DNA from: Gamarada debralockiae
Taxonomy: Eukaryota > Ascomycota > Leotiomycetes > Helotiales > Hyphodiscaceae
Assembly: GCA_002803225.1 (NCBI GenBank)
Contig: NXFV01000216.1
Span: 180,971-244,970, forward strand
Reading direction: 5' to 3'
DNA length: 64,000 nt
In this document: piece by piece, positions 47,416 through 60,744 of the stretch
How the letters are laid out: each line of letters opens with the position of its first letter
How positions within the stretch are numbered: position 1 is the first letter of the stretch
Notes under the pieces: model-generated
What the model saw: only the letters and a program-made list of their open reading frames with translations
Told to the model about the DNA's origin: nothing
Database searches by the model: none
Made by a program: the position numbers and the translations under genes

Positions 47416-48368
47416 ATGTCGGCTCCTTCCAGCCTGTTACGCTCCGCTCCTCACAATGTTCCCAAACTCCCCTCTATCTGCACCGCCCGGAGCTATCGGG
47501 GCCGATCTACTCCCACGAACTCGGTGACCAGGAGCTCGAGAGCCCTAGCAACAGTCAACCCAGGCCAAAAAGCTCTTCCCGATGTATGGTTCACCGGCTC
47601 AGCACCTCTCAAAAGCATCCCGAATCCCAGCAATGACCCTCACAAACCGCCTGACGAAAGGACAGTGAAGCTCGGAAAAAGCAAGAATACCTCTCTCTTC
47701 CGCCTACCTACGTCTAACTAACATGTTAACCAGCTCTCCGAATCCTCCAAGAACGACTTCCAACCCTCCTCCAATCCCCTCTCCCCCAGGAAATCCTCTC
47801 CCCGCAAATAACCCTCCACCTCTTCCCCTCAACCCACCCGCATCTCCCCACCGTCTCCGGCCGTGTCGCCTACTCCGCCGCTCTCTGGACCTCGCCCATA
47901 GCCTGGGGTCGCGTCCCCCTTGTCGGGAACGTGAAGCTCGAAATCCTCTCCGAGCGAATGGTAAAGTCCTGCTCTCCCACGCAAACCCCTCTCACACGCC
48001 CCGAACAACTGATCGTACGATGGCGCACGATTGGGAAAACGAAAGGGCAAGGAACGGGAGGCTTTTATAGGGGAATAGGAGCGAGGGATAACGTGGATAA
48101 GATCACGGAGTGGCTTGGGGGAGGCAAGGGCGAGGATGACAGTAAGGAGTTTACCGGCCTGTTTATTTTTGAGTTTGATGAGGAGGGCAGGGTGGTGAGC
48201 CATACGATTGAGCATGCGCAGGTTGGTGGGAATTGGGAGAAGGGTGTTGGTGCCCGGGTGGTGGGTTTAACGGATTGGTTGTTAGGTGGCTTCAGGAATG
48301 GGAGGGGGGAACAAGGGACGCCTTGTCCGGCATTCTTTTATGAGGAGGAGATGCAGGAGAGAAGATAA
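47416..48368 (+). CDS. Conserved fungal protein, probably mitochondrial, with GC-AG intron
   Basis: Exons 47416-47680 and 47734-48368 give 299 residues. The N-terminal roughly 50 residues are rich in Arg, Ser and Ala with no acidic residue (SSLLRSAPHNVPKLPSICTA), like a mitochondrial presequence. The body contains PDVWFTGSAPLKSI, TVKLGKTLRILQERLP, then IAWGRVPLVGNVKLEILSERM and a C-terminal part with EFTGLFIFEFDEEGRVVSHT. The last block resembles the end of an NTF2-like or DUF2358-like fold, but I cannot name the family with certainty. The intron starts with GC (aaaaa/gcaaga), has a TAACTAAC branch site and ends ccag; joining there restores the frame, and no GT donor does so as well. Confidence 0.7.
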
Positions 48369-50029
48369 AGGGTTTATGGGCTGCATTTGGGATTTGGAGT
48401 CTGGGAATCTACGGATTTGGCGTTTGGGATTTGAGACAAGTTGTATTAGTTGTAAGACCTTGAACATACGCCTCTCTAGTGAAGAACGGAGATATTTACC
48501 ACTCTATACGCCCGAGGAGGGCTCCCAACCAGCAGCATTCCCATGTCAGCTATTCGCACTCCCACACAATCAAACCTATAAATACTCCCCCTCTCAGCAA
48601 TGAAGTTTCTTCACAAGCAACTGATGATGGACAGCCTGTTCTGACGTCTGGCTGGGAGCGTCAGCTTTTCCTTCGAAGTTTGCACTTCCCTTTGTACTCC
48701 CCAAGAAAAAAGTAAATACAACTCAGCTCAAATTCACAATTTCCAAGCCTTTCTCAAGGGAGTTTGGAAAAGCTCAGACGAGACTGTCGGCGATGAAAGC
48801 GCTATGCATCACGGAAAGCCATGTCAACAAAGAAACGGACGAGAATGACAGCAAGAAAGGATGCTTCTGAAGCACTGGAATTTTGTCACCAGAGTTAGAC
48901 ATTTCGTTGCTGCATGTTCTGGATCAATAGTTCCAAAAAGAAACCCAGATTTCCTCTACCTCTTAGTCAAATGAACACAGTCAGGGTTCTGCTGCTAGGT
49001 ACTCGAATCGGTGAACTCTCTAAGTACAAACAGAGTGTTTGGCCGAGCTTAGTGGCTCTAATCACATAGACGTTCTGCAATATGCCAACTTCGACTCGGA
49101 TATAAAAGAGAGATTCTATTGTAGGTAAGAGCCAGAACCCAAATCGACCCTATCACAGCAAGCTTGAAGGCAGTGAGTTGGAATCGACCGAATGGACTTT
49201 TGTCTTAGAAACCGTAGGGGGGAGGGACTGTTACCCCACTGGCCGTAAGTCCTAGCTTTCGAATTCCTGAAACAGGTCACAGTTGAGATGGAAGTTTTTA
49301 TTGTCAATGATGTTTTTGTCGTCGGCACTGTTTCCGCCCTCGAATTTCTTCTCGTGTCAATCTGTTGGGAGGTGGTTTTTGGTAGGCAAGTTATGGATTT
49401 GCAGGAGTTGATCGAGTCCTTGATGGGTCTCTCGTAAGTCGTGGATATTGCGGCTTAAGAGTGCCAGATTGGTTGCCGAGGAGGATTTGGTTGTCGAACT
49501 CCCTTCACCTGTCCTTAGAAACCCACATGCTGTTTTTATATCTCCCACACTTTTCCTCTTTCGTATCTCGTCACGACCATGGACTCATGGAGGCTCGTCA
49601 ATTGTCAGATCCGCGATTCCGTTCTCTTCAGCTCGTCGCTACTCAAATTTTTCTCCAACCACACCTTGGCTCACTCACTTCAGACGCAGTCAATGACACC
49701 CATTAGAACACTTTGTTCCATTAGCATAGCGGTAGGAGTATGTACAATGTATGATCATTAAGGCTAACTAAGATCTCTACACAAACCACAACACCAATCT
49801 TCCAGACCGGCAAAATCTAAATCTTACATACCAAAGGGACTATTACACCAGAATTTACAGTACACGACTCAAAACAGTTTTTCCGATCCCAAACAAACAA
49901 ATGACAAGCAATGAAAACCAGTAATGGCTGACGATAGGTTAACAAACGCGACGCTATAGACGCATTAACAACCAAATGGTAAATGGAACAATCATATATG
50001 CAGAAAATGAAATGAGCTTTGGGAAGCTT
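48369..50029. other. Intergenic, convergent 3' ends
   Basis: 1.66 kb lie between convergent genes. There is no recognisable gene; frames of 60-82 codons near 49.5 kb lack family features. Confidence 0.4.
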
Positions 50030-53000
50030 TTAGGCAAGACCCAACCACTTCAAAGCCTTCTTCGTACTCCTCTTAGGCCCCTTCCCATCCGGCATCGCCT
50101 TCCTAACCTCCGGCACGATCCTCGCCCCCGCCCGTCCCATAACCATGCGATCATAATCATCATCCTCGCTATCCTCATCCCCAATATAGAAGTTCTCCCA
50201 CTCCTTCTCGATTCTCGCATCTTCCCTTCTCACTCGCTCACTATTTGTTGTCCTCACCGTTGAAGCGATACTAGCAGCGTATTTATGGCTGGTACTCTTG
50301 GTCCCGGTAGGAGGACAAGGTGGTGTCGATTCAGCGCCCGAGTTGCCTGTTAGGCGCGCGATCTTAGATTCTCGGCTTTGTGAACCGTTGCGGAAGGATA
50401 TTGGTGGGTGCGACTGCTCGCGTGGGATGGTGGTGGATGTTGCGGGGGTGGGTGGTACGGGAGGCCTTTCGATGAAGGTTGGTTTCGGTTCGGGCTCAGG
50501 GGTATAGAAGGTGGATATTTCCATCAAGCCCATCCGGATCCCCGACAGGAAATTCGCGATTTCCGTATCGGTGGCAGTGCTTGGAAGTAGATAATTAGCT
50601 TTTGAAAATGAGACGCCGGATTCGGATTTCTTCGGTTGGTGGTTCGTGAAGGAGGTGAGAGAGGAGATGTGGGAAGCAATGGAGGATCGTCTTTGCGATG
50701 AGGAGCGGGAGTGGGAATGAGCGAGTGGTGGTCGATTTTTGGAGGTGGCGTCGTTGGAGAGTGGGTTTGCTGTGGGCGTGCGGGGGCGGGAGACGATGGA
50801 TGGTGGGTCAGAGGAGAGAGAGTCTATTATTCCAGCGACCTTAAGGACATCTTGACCTAGGAGATTCCGGAGTGCCATGATAGTGGCGAGGTGGCTGGAG
50901 GAGTAGTGGAGGATTAAGAAGCGGGTGCTGGTGTTTGTTGCCAGGTAGGCTTCAATTTGCGGGACAATACAGGTTGCGAGGACTTCGGGGCTGGAGAAGG
51001 GGTTGAATGTGTTTTGGATGCTTAGAGGAAGGCTGGAGTATGTTTGCATGACATTTGCTATGAAATATCTAGGCACTGCTCAGTATTACTCGAGAGTAAA
51101 GACTCGGAATCACTTACCTCAGATCTATCTTCGAATTCCTGTTCAAGCCGTCTCTCTTCATTCCGAGCTTTTCGATCTGCCCGGATACCTGAGCAAAGAA
51201 ATCTTTCTTGACTCCTTCTTCGCATCCAAAAGCAATTATCTGATCAACGGTTCTGCCCTCATTGCCAATGCTCGAAGTCTCATCATTCCTGAAAACAGGC
51301 TTCCACAATCTATCTATTTCAGGTGAAAATGGAAAGTAATGTTGTGTGTATCTATTCTCACCAGCTGGAAAATGAAGGTTTAGAAGAGACCGAAGAGAGT
51401 TTTGGATGTCGATAACGCTCTTGAGATTCATGGCTGAGAATTCACAGAACTTCTCGGCAATGCCCTTTGCTGTTGGAGGAGGTGTGAGGGAGGGAGTTGG
51501 GGGCTCTAGATCTCTGCCTGAGCTCTCTTCCTGTGTCAATTCATGCTTCAGTGGCCATTGATTGACACCTCCGAGGAAGTCGTTGTCGGTGTAAGGGTCG
51601 AATTCATGACGGCAGTTGAAGCCATCATCATCTGTCTCCGCTGTGAGATGAGACGTGGGCCGGATTATTGGCTCATCTACATTGGCACTGGTAGGAGTTG
51701 CTGGGACTGATGGACACTCGGGTTTAGGTGATGAGGGAAGAATTGGATAACTTCCGTTCTTGTACGCTGATATCACATATTCGAAGATATCGTTGGGGGT
51801 GTCATGAGCGAAGTGAATGACAAGGTCTTCAACCACAGGAAACACGGCCTCAAAAGGAGCACTTTTCTCGGTGTCTTCTTCAATCACAGGTTCTCCAGCA
51901 TCAGTCCCGCGATCGACGTAGACGCGGATATTTGGCATAGATACCGATGATGACCTGGATTCACCCGAAGTTGACGATTTTTTGATCGTGGTAGTGGAAG
52001 CTTGCATGAACGTTGTTCCGGGCACGGTCTGAAATCCATGGCACTGCTGATCCTTTGGCATCCTGCCATTGTAAATACCGGGCCGACCCAGATGGTATGC
52101 CGATTTGGCATGTTTAATTAGCCCAGGAGAGCCCGAATTCCAGTCTGCATATCCCGAGTTACTTGGAAAGAATCTATCGAAAGATTTGACTCTCCTTTTC
52201 GGTTTATTTGGGGTGGTAGGTTGCACATCCACGACACAGGCTTCTCCATAAACCACTGCAGGAGTGGGAGGTACCGAAAAGAAAGACTCGTCGCCTGGGG
52301 AGACCATATCTGGGTCGTAGTCATCATCGCAATCATAGTCATAGTCGCCTCCCGTTTGTTGCGAAAGCGCAGCAGTATAGTCCATGGCGACCGTGAAAGG
52401 GGTAGCTGCACTGGTAGAATATCTGAGGCTAAAGGTGCTTCTCTTCTCTCGAGCACGCTCAGATTTCTTTGGAACTGTAACGATAGTCCTGACGATGTCG
52501 TCTCCAGTTTCCGATGTTAACAAAACGTGCTTGACATCTGGAGCTTCAAACTCAGCTTCTGGAACGCCTGTCGGTGAGTATCGATTGATCCCCATAGTAT
52601 TGTCCATAATAGAGTCATCCTGTAACTCCGCTGTCTCACGGTCCAGAGAGTCAGCAGCCTTCATGGCCTTGACGCTTGGATCTTCCACTCTCTCCTCTAG
52701 CTTTTGTGCACTCCCTTTCTCATCCATATCGTCTTCCTCATTCTTTTGCACTTCCTGCTCGGCAGCCTTTTCATGCTTCATTAGACCCGTTACCCCGTCC
52801 TTTACGATCTCGGTAAAGATGATCTCGGCCTCTCTGACGTCCCCATTTGTAATATTCTGACATATCCTCGCGATACATGTCGCACGCGCACTGACACTAC
52901 CACCATTCATGAAGACAAGTCTCGGCTGCGTCATCGTGGAGGGCTGTAGGAAAGACCGTGCTCTTTCCGTCCGTTCTGTGAAAGACTTATGGACATCGCA

Positions 53001-53189
53001 AATGAATGCCCGGGCGTTGAATGACTGCCCATCGATATCCTGGGGAAGGTTGTCGAGCAAAGACGGTAACACAAGGATTTTTTGGGACGGTGGTAGGAGC
53101 CGAAGTTGTGTTGCGACTGTATCCACGTCTCCCTCCACAGCCACCAGCTTCCCGCTTTGCTGCTGCGGCTGAGAATCGATGGATGCCAT
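50030..53189 (-). CDS. Large low-complexity fungal protein of unknown function
   Basis: Exons complement(50030-51068, 51118-53189) give 1036 residues; the 49-nt intron with gtaagt donor joins the two long frames in phase (KIDLR followed by YFIANVMQ). The N-terminal block about 30-135 (KILVLPSLLDNLPQDID, then ATCIARICQNI) and the central block around the intron (FSPEIDRLWKPVFRN, CEEGVKKDFFAQVSGQIEKLG) look folded. The rest is acidic or Ser/Pro-rich and disordered. I see no signal peptide, membrane helix or catalytic motif. Related fungal entries are, to my memory, labelled mucin-like only because of composition. It ends in a basic stretch (KRSTKKALKWLGLA). Confidence 0.75.
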
Positions 53190-55581
53190 TATGGAAGGGG
53201 AATATGAATGCGCAATATAGAAATTCGATCAACAACTCGATCCTGCGAGTATGGTGTCACGTACCGCGACGTATAAATTATTGCAAAAGAAATACAGGAC
53301 AATGCTGATTGCAGCGAAGAGGAAGTCTGCAATCAAGCAGAGGACTTTTCCATGTCCAAGAAGAAATCTGACGAAAGTAGAAGCAAGAAGGATGAACTGA
53401 GGAAGGATAAAATTATGACAGAAATTCAGAAGGTTACCTCCCCTCGCTGCGGGTCTCGATCAGCTCTCACTTTCCAAAAGTCACTTTACGCCATTTTGTG
53501 ATGGGTTGGTGGTAGACAACATACCCCAGCTGGTTGGTAGAGAGCGGCATGGAATCATGGCGTCAAGGGAGTGGAGAAGTGTCCTAAGTGAAGTCGGGCA
53601 TAGCTCTGTGCAGATAACCCTGAGATATGCATGGTATGGGGCAAACCAATAATGGTTGCGATGAGCAGTCCTGGGGAGGTGGGAATAATCTCAATCCAAC
53701 TCAGCGCCACCGGTTCGAAAAGGCGACGCGGCCAATTAGATCCCAGCAAGACTGTAGCAGCTTTGCTTCAAGGCCCAGATCTGTTCCATATTCTTCTGTT
53801 GCTTACCGTATCTGGAACGCATGAAGGAAATCACCATTAATGTCCCGAGTGACAAAAGTAACGAAGTTAAGGTCCTTTCAAAGGCCCCATCTTCGCTGCA
53901 ATACTGCATAATGAGTCTGGTACCTCTGGACGAAGATGCAACGCGGCAACGAGCATGGAAAACAAGCGAGCTGACCTCGGGTACGTAGACTTTGACTGGT
54001 TGGACCTTTAAAGTTCCTAGCGCAGATCAGATCGACGCGAATAACCATTAATCTCAATTGAGTTTAAATACCAGGATCTCCTCGTGTCCGATCCTAGAAA
54101 GGGAAACATGGGTGTGATCAAAAGTGGAAAAGTATTGATCCCACGATATGTCGATCTTAATTGCGTGGGAGGGAAAACCATATGTCGTCGTTTTCGAGGG
54201 TATGAGATGCCGAAAGCTCTGAAAGAGAAACTGAAAAGGTCGAATTTTGAGGTGGATACGGTATGGTGGATTATCTTGCGTCAATCTGACCAAATCTCAG
54301 AATCATCTGTGACCCTTTTCCATCCGCTTTCGAGGCTCATGGATGAGTGGGTGGCAGAAAAGCTTCGAGGATCCTTAATTGGCCGATCCACAGAGACACC
54401 CGGTGTTTTATTGATTCATTTCAATTCAGCTTTTAAGTTTCCATTTCGAGGGCCTTTTTGATTGGCCGAATAAAAGATGACGAGGCAAGAAAAGGAAAAG
54501 GCTGTCGAGGCTGCATAATGGTCCGATTTTCATCAACGTCTGCACTGCACGTCCGACAGGGGGCCAGAGCCACGACCAAGAGCACAGTCTTCAGCGTGAT
54601 CTTGCCTTTTGTAGTGCTGCAGCTGTGGACTACTGAGGAGCCGAGTCTCAAGGACGACAAGTGGATGACCCGGCTTCGGAATTTTAGACTTCGAAGCACA
54701 TAACTCCTTCGGGAGTCTGCATGACCCAGGTTGCAATCATCCGCTGCAGCCCACCACCCATGAGCACAAAACCCTTTATTGTGCAGATGCAAACAGAGCT
54801 GACCTGGCGAAATATTTTATGCAATTGATCCGGAGTTTCGGTGGATGTGATGAAGAGTGTAGAGGTCTCTCGAACAGGCTCTGCTAGAGATATCCACCCC
54901 TGAAAGTTGTTAAGGGACTTTAATCAGCAGTCCGGCGTCTTCGCTCCAACAATAGCTCTGAATACAGCTGTAGACCGGTTTAGACCACTTGTCGTCGATA
55001 TACGCTAGAAGATCGTTACTGAATTTACAGCACATCGAAGTAGTACGCCAAGAGTCCAGATTATTCGATAGTTGGAATTCGGCGTAAACAGGAAAGCAAC
55101 TCCTTTGGAAATTCAAACGAGGAAACCGAGATGATGGTCAGGATTCTCTGCTCGAGGATGAATGATATTACATGGAATCGAGGTTAAACCTGCAGTGGAA
55201 ACAGAACATGGAAATCGAAAACCTCAGAAACGCAACGGGCTAGCAGCCAGGCGCCCCAGATTAGAGACGTCGATAACGAAGATTCTGCCCGGCTGATCCC
55301 TGTCGATCAAAAGAGATTGCTCTGAGACTTAACGGCGAGACGAACAAATTCCCCTAAAGTCCGGTGAACGTTGGATGTTGGAACGGGGCGGGTTCTTACC
55401 AAGGTTCGTATGAAGCATGACCGCCACGATCTAGCAACGGATAGAGCGGCTGTTCGTGGGAAACGAGACAATCCTGCCAAGAGCGGTGAGGATCTCCGGG
55501 TCCAGAAAATCGTAGAAAAAAGTTGGAGAAACAACGAACAACAAGCTATGCAAACGCCTTCGTTTGATCGTGATTTGTGTT
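53190..55581. other. 2.4-kb intergenic stretch
   Basis: There is no convincing gene. A plus-strand open frame around 54109-54461 lacks family features and codon support. I see no repeat or RNA gene. It contains the promoter of the large minus-strand gene and the 3' side of the WD40 gene. Confidence 0.4.
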
Positions 55582-56875
55582 TCATTCCTCATCCGAATCC
55601 ATCAGCTCTGCGAGCTCAGCTTCTTCCTCAGCTGTCAAAAGACTCTTCTTTGGCTGAGCTTTCTCTTCCTTCGCGACGCCCTTGTCATTTTCTTCCCTTT
55701 CCTTTATCGCTTTCGCCAGTTCCGCCTTGGTTAATCCCCATGTTCTCACAGTACCATCGATACTCGCACTCACTACCTGCTTGTCCCCCTCGAGGAGGAC
55801 CAAGCCAGTAACCTCCTCATAGTGACCTTCGTACACATGCCACAATTTTCCTGTCGCCTTGTCCCAAACTTTCACGTCTTCGTCTCGTCCAGCTGTCACA
55901 ACCCAATCTGAAGTGACAACAACAGCCCGCACATAATCCCCATGCTCATACGTCTCCCCGGTGCCCCAATACTTTGCTCTCGACAAGCATTTCGCTGTCC
56001 CATCTGCGCTTGCAGTCCAGAGATCAGTCTCCTCATCATCACCAGCAAAGAGAACTTTGTAAACGCTCGTTTCATGCTCTCGAATTGTGGCTCTTGCTGG
56101 TTTGGCTTCGGCTGTTTCAGCCGAGTCGACAATTTGGGAGGCGGATTCAAGGCTTATGCGCCAGCGTCGAATGTGAGGGTCGCTACTCGAAGATACCAGG
56201 ACTACTTCGGATTCTGAGGAGTCTTCGGGGTCGAAGGTAAGATCTTGTATTGCCATCATGGCTTCGCTCTTGTCGCGGAGAGTATGTAGACGTTCACCCG
56301 TAGCCGTGTCCCATACCATTATCTTAGAGTCTGCACCGCCAGATATAAGACACTATGATCATCATTAGTGAAATGTTCGAGACTTTGAAGAGAATTGCCC
56401 ACATCTTTGCCTCCTATCCTCACACAGATAATAGCTTTCACGAAATCCGAATGGCCTTTATATCTCCGGCCCGGCGTCCTGCTCTCCTTATCCCAACTCC
56501 AGATGTCTTTGTCCCAACATCCTGCAAATATAGTATTTCCTCCCTGTCCACCGACCGCTACTGATGTGACAGGAGCTGCTGGACCTCTATAAATCGTCTT
56601 TGTATCTCTGGTCTACGATTCTGTCAGCCCGGTGTCTTCATGCACAGTATATCGTTGTTCGTACCTACTTCAATATTGACTCTCCTTACGCAACCAGCAC
56701 TTTCTACTACGTAAATACATGTGGAGGAGAAGGGGTCGGGAATCGCATTGAGAATTTTCGACTGGAGGACGATTGGGTTGCCATGCTTATTGCTAGACTT
56801 CGCTGCTCGGCGGGCTCGAGCCGACTCCGAGGCATCGGTCTGGAAGAAACGCCCTGGATCCGTTGATCGAGACAT
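55582..56875 (-). CDS. WD40-repeat protein
   Basis: Exons complement(55582-56352, 56403-56612, 56669-56875) give 395 residues. About six to seven WD40 blades are visible, for example TIFAGCWDKDIWSWD, LISGGADSKIMVWDTATGER, TASADGTAKC, TAGRDEDVKVWDKATGKLWH and SASIDGTVRTWG. The C-terminal tail is charged (EREENDKGVAKEEKAQ) and ends EELAELMDSDEE-like in acid. It probably forms a beta-propeller scaffold, but the specific orthologue is not recognised. Intron 2 could start at gtgagg or, 24 nt later, at gtgggc; both keep the frame, and I chose the later one because it retains RIGGKD before LISGGAD. Divergent with ctf4, 196 bp apart. Confidence 0.82.
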
Positions 56876-57071
56876 GGTGTTCTGGTTGTAAATAATGTTG
56901 AAGAGCTGCCTTTGACCGCGGGGTGTTTTGCAACCAAATTCCCGGGATCCACTCTGGAAAAGTTACAGGGGTTTCGCGTAGAGTGGAAAGTCGCGTCAAC
57001 CGCGTTTCGGTTTTCTACAACTTTCAACAACACCAACTCCATAACTCTATTTTGCCATTGAGCTGGACAAA
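56876..57071. promoter_or_regulatory. Short bidirectional promoter, WD40 gene / ctf4
   Basis: Only 196 bp separate the two start codons on opposite strands, so the promoters must overlap. No TATA box is evident. Confidence 0.6.
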
Positions 57072-59697
57072 ATGGCGACAACTACCCAGATGCGTATACG
57101 GGGCAGACCAGCTCATACGATTGGCCCGACTTACCTCTCCTATACTCCAGATGGCACGAAACTGGTCACCGTTGGATCGAACAACCTCTTTCGCGTATAC
57201 AAGACCGGATCGGATGGAGAACCTACAAATATTGATGACTGCCCAGAGCAGAATATGGGCGTCGACTCGACCGTTCGTATACTGCACTCGACAAAGTCTT
57301 TTTGCTAATTCTTCGCGCAGAATGATTTCTTCGTCACAGGCTCTGAAGATGGAACGGTCAGCAAATACTCCCTCGAATCTATGTCCTTCGATAAATTCCT
57401 CATGCGATGCTCTCTCCCAATTCGAGATGTATCTATTTCTCGTGACGGCAAATGGTGTGCCGTTGCAAGCGACGAGCTGGTAGTCAAAATCGTCCGAACC
57501 AACGATACGAGCTCAGTCATGTATCTGAGAGAGCAACTGAAGCCCGTGAAACATCTGTCTTTTGATCCAAGCTCCAAATACATCTCGCTATCCTGCACTG
57601 ATGGATTGGTCTACATCTACTCGCTCATGGGCGATGAGCCAGAGCTTGTTCATAAAGTCGATGGGTTGATAAGAACAGTGGAGACTGATGATGAGGTCAG
57701 TTCGAGGGTTGCATGGCATCCGGATGGCAGGGCTTTTGCGGCGCCAACGGTTACCAGAGATATCCAAGTTATGTCCAGTGGTGACTGGGAAAATCAACGA
57801 GCTTTTACGAGTGGACATATGGGAGATATCACTGCTTTGGCTTGGTCACCAAACGGAGCGATGTTAGCCTCAGCTGGGAAGGACAAGAAAATTCTTCTGT
57901 GGGAGACAAAAACGCAAAAGATCATTGAAACCTACGACTATGCCGATGTTGTGGACATTGCATGGCACCCAACCAAGAACCTCCTCTCTTTCACCAACTC
58001 GAACGGCGAGGTCTACATATATAACGACTTCGTACCAGCCGAGCATGCCCACCTGGTCAAGTTGGGTCCCCAACCTGCTCCCTTCATTCATGATCCACTT
58101 TCAGAGATATCAGCAAATGCTCGGAGACCCACTGTCAATGGCCACAAAGATGTTCCACATCGAGGTGTTCGACGAGGCACTCCCGACAGCTTAGATGATA
58201 TCCTCGGCTCTGAGATTATGGGAGATGAGGATGACTTTGTGGTAGACGATGATGGTGCTGGGTATGCGCTGATCAATGCAAATGGCAAGAGACCGAACGG
58301 CGACATTGACCCGTTCGATGGACCTCTCAGCAAGCGTCGTACCCAAACTTGGGAGCCTCAGTACCATGAATCCTTCCAACCCGGCTCTACACCTTGGCGA
58401 GGGAATCGGAAGTACCTTTGCCTCAACCTCATTGGTTTCGTCTGGACCGTTGATCAAGATACCCACAACACTGTTACCGTGGAATTCTACGATCATGAGT
58501 TTCACCGAGACTTCCACTTCACTGACACATTCTTGTATGACAAGGCCTGTCTCAACGACAATGGCACTCTTTTCTCCTGTCCTGCGAACAAAGATACTCC
58601 AGCAACCATCTTCTACCGCCCACACGAGACATGGACCACTCGAGCGGACTGGCGGACACAACTCCCTAAAGGGGAGGATGTGACTGCTATTTCCTTGAGT
58701 GAGTCATTTGTCACAGTTACTACAACTGCGAATTATGTTAGGGTATATACTCTTTTCGGAATTCCTTATAGAGTGTACAGACAAAAGAGCAGCCCAACAG
58801 TCACTTGTGCAAGCTGGAGAGATTACGTTCTCACGCTGGGGAACGGCCCAGTGGGTGCCGATGGGAATACAAAATTGCTATGCACGATCCAGAATATCAA
58901 GAGGGATGAAGTGTGTCAGAGTGAAGATCTGGTAGCTTTGCCAGACGGAGAAACAGTGAAGAGCGTCTTCTTCTCAGACAATGGAGTGAGTCCTTGCCTT
59001 CTCAAATCATTTACATTTTGCTAACCGAATCCTATAGGACCCTTGCATCTACGACTCAACAGGAACACTACTTACCCTCCTGCACTGGAGAACTCCTTCT
59101 CAAGCGACTTGGGTTCCCCTCCTCGACACAAAGCTTCTCTCACGTCTCGCTTCGGGTCGCAAAACAGAATCGTACTTCCCAGTTGCCGTCGCAGATGGTA
59201 AATTCCACTGCATCATTCTCAAAGGCGGAGACCAGTATCCCTATTTCCCCCGTCCTCTCCTCTCAGAATTCGACTTCCAAATCCCTCTTTCCTCGAACCC
59301 CAAGCCCGACAGCGGCGACAACGACGATGATGAGACAGCATATGAGGGCGATGAGCTGAAAAAGTTGGAAGGAGACTTCGTACTCAAGAGTTTGTTGACG
59401 GCTCAACAACAGGATTTGATTGACTCGACAAAGAGTACTCACTCTCAGCGATCTGCGCTGGCGAGGATGGAACTTGAGGTTGACAAGACGCTCCTGCAGA
59501 TGATGGCTGTGGAGTGTAGAGAGGGGGAAGAGAGGGGCATGAGGGCGCTCGAGATGGTGTCGTTGATGAGGGATAGGAGCGGGAGAATGATTGAGGCAGC
59601 TGGGAAAGTTGCGGAACGCTATGGGAGAACGGTGCTGGGAGAGAAGATAAGGGAGGTGGGTGAGGCGCAGTTGATGGGTGGTATGGACGAAGACTAG
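57072..59697 (+). CDS. ctf4: Ctf4/Mcl1 (SepB) replisome adaptor
   Basis: Exons 57072-57272, 57321-58985 and 59038-59697 give 841 residues. An N-terminal WD40 propeller (VTGSEDGTVSKYSLES, ITALAWSPNGAMLASAGKDK) is followed by an acidic linker (GDEDDFVVDDDG) and the SepB/Ctf4 C-terminal propeller region (GFVWTVDQDTHNTVTVEFYD, FGIPYRVYRQKSSPTVT, then RPLLSEFDFQIPL). A helical end (LEVDKTLLQMMAVECREGEE) completes it. Ctf4 links the CMG helicase to DNA polymerase alpha and supports sister-chromatid cohesion; in Aspergillus the orthologue is SepB. No HMG box is present, as in other fungi. The first intron uses gttcgt, a donor seen in other genes here; an alternative at GGC/gtcgac also keeps the frame. 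Confidence 0.92.
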
Positions 59698-60744
59698 AGT
59701 GGGGACTGTGGGAATGTCGGTCTGGTATTGGCGTTCGTGGTGTAGAGTATTGCGGGATTAGGTAAATGTTATGATGAACAGTAATGAAATATACACTATA
59801 GTCGATCTGCTACGTCTGCTATCTATTTTTCCTGCAAAGATTTTGATTAACTGCAAGTGCATTTAACATTTATTAGATCATTTTACTTCCATTTGTGAAT
59901 AGCCACTGCTTTCACGAGTTTGCAGAATTCGATCGTGAGTGTTTTCGGCATTCAGGGGCAAGTTTCCCAGTCTGACCATCATCTCCCAAAATCCCACATA
60001 CTCCGCCTGCCTTTGAACTTTCACAATCGAAACTACTCAAAGTTCGACAAGCATTCTTTTGGCAATTGGTCACAGACTGAAAGTTTTCATATGAAAACTA
60101 ATATCTCCCGGATCAGAAATATCCCTTCCCGAGTAGGTGTGACACTTCTGTAAGTCGAATTTGTGGCTGGTAAAACCACTTTACACGAAAATTTGCGCAA
60201 ATCACAACAGTCAGGCCAATCAGATCAATCAGGAAATGGAAGGTTTATGAAATACCGATAAAAAAAAAGGCACGATTTATAGAAATATCTAAATTATCTG
60301 TCAAAGGGAGGGGCTGTCAACACGTGAGGTTGTCTTGACTATAACGCGTCACAATGAATGGTCGGAGCCCAAGACGTGAATGATTTCTCTGGTAAGGCGA
60401 TGTGCAGGCGAGGGGATTTTGGTGATGGAAGTAATACTATATACCCGAAATTTAAATTAGCTTGATTTAATTACTATGACTTTCTTGGTATTCTTATCTT
60501 TATATGCCAATATATCCGTACTCCAATAATCTGTTCTTGGATGTCGACTTCCAATTGTGGCTGGTGATTGGTCAAGCCACGGTCCGAGGGCAGTCACCCT
60601 GCAAAAGTCCCATAACTGCAGGCTCACGTAAGGCTTTCCCCGCGCTGCTGTTCTGGGAATTCCTTCTTTTTGTTTACTGCTGTTTGAAGAGCTTCTTTTC
60701 CTTTGATTTCGTCCTTCTTTCGTCCTTCTTTCGTCCTTCAAACC
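59698..60744. other. Intergenic, upstream of the Zn2Cys6 gene
   Basis: No gene is supported. TCGTCCTTCTT is repeated in tandem just before the start codon (about 60709-60730). Confidence 0.4.

Noticed and set aside
51069..51117. Two separate minus-strand genes at 50030-51076 and 51114-53189
   Set aside because: A 49-nt intron with gtaagt donor and ctag acceptor joins both frames in phase; the downstream part alone begins in mid-domain.
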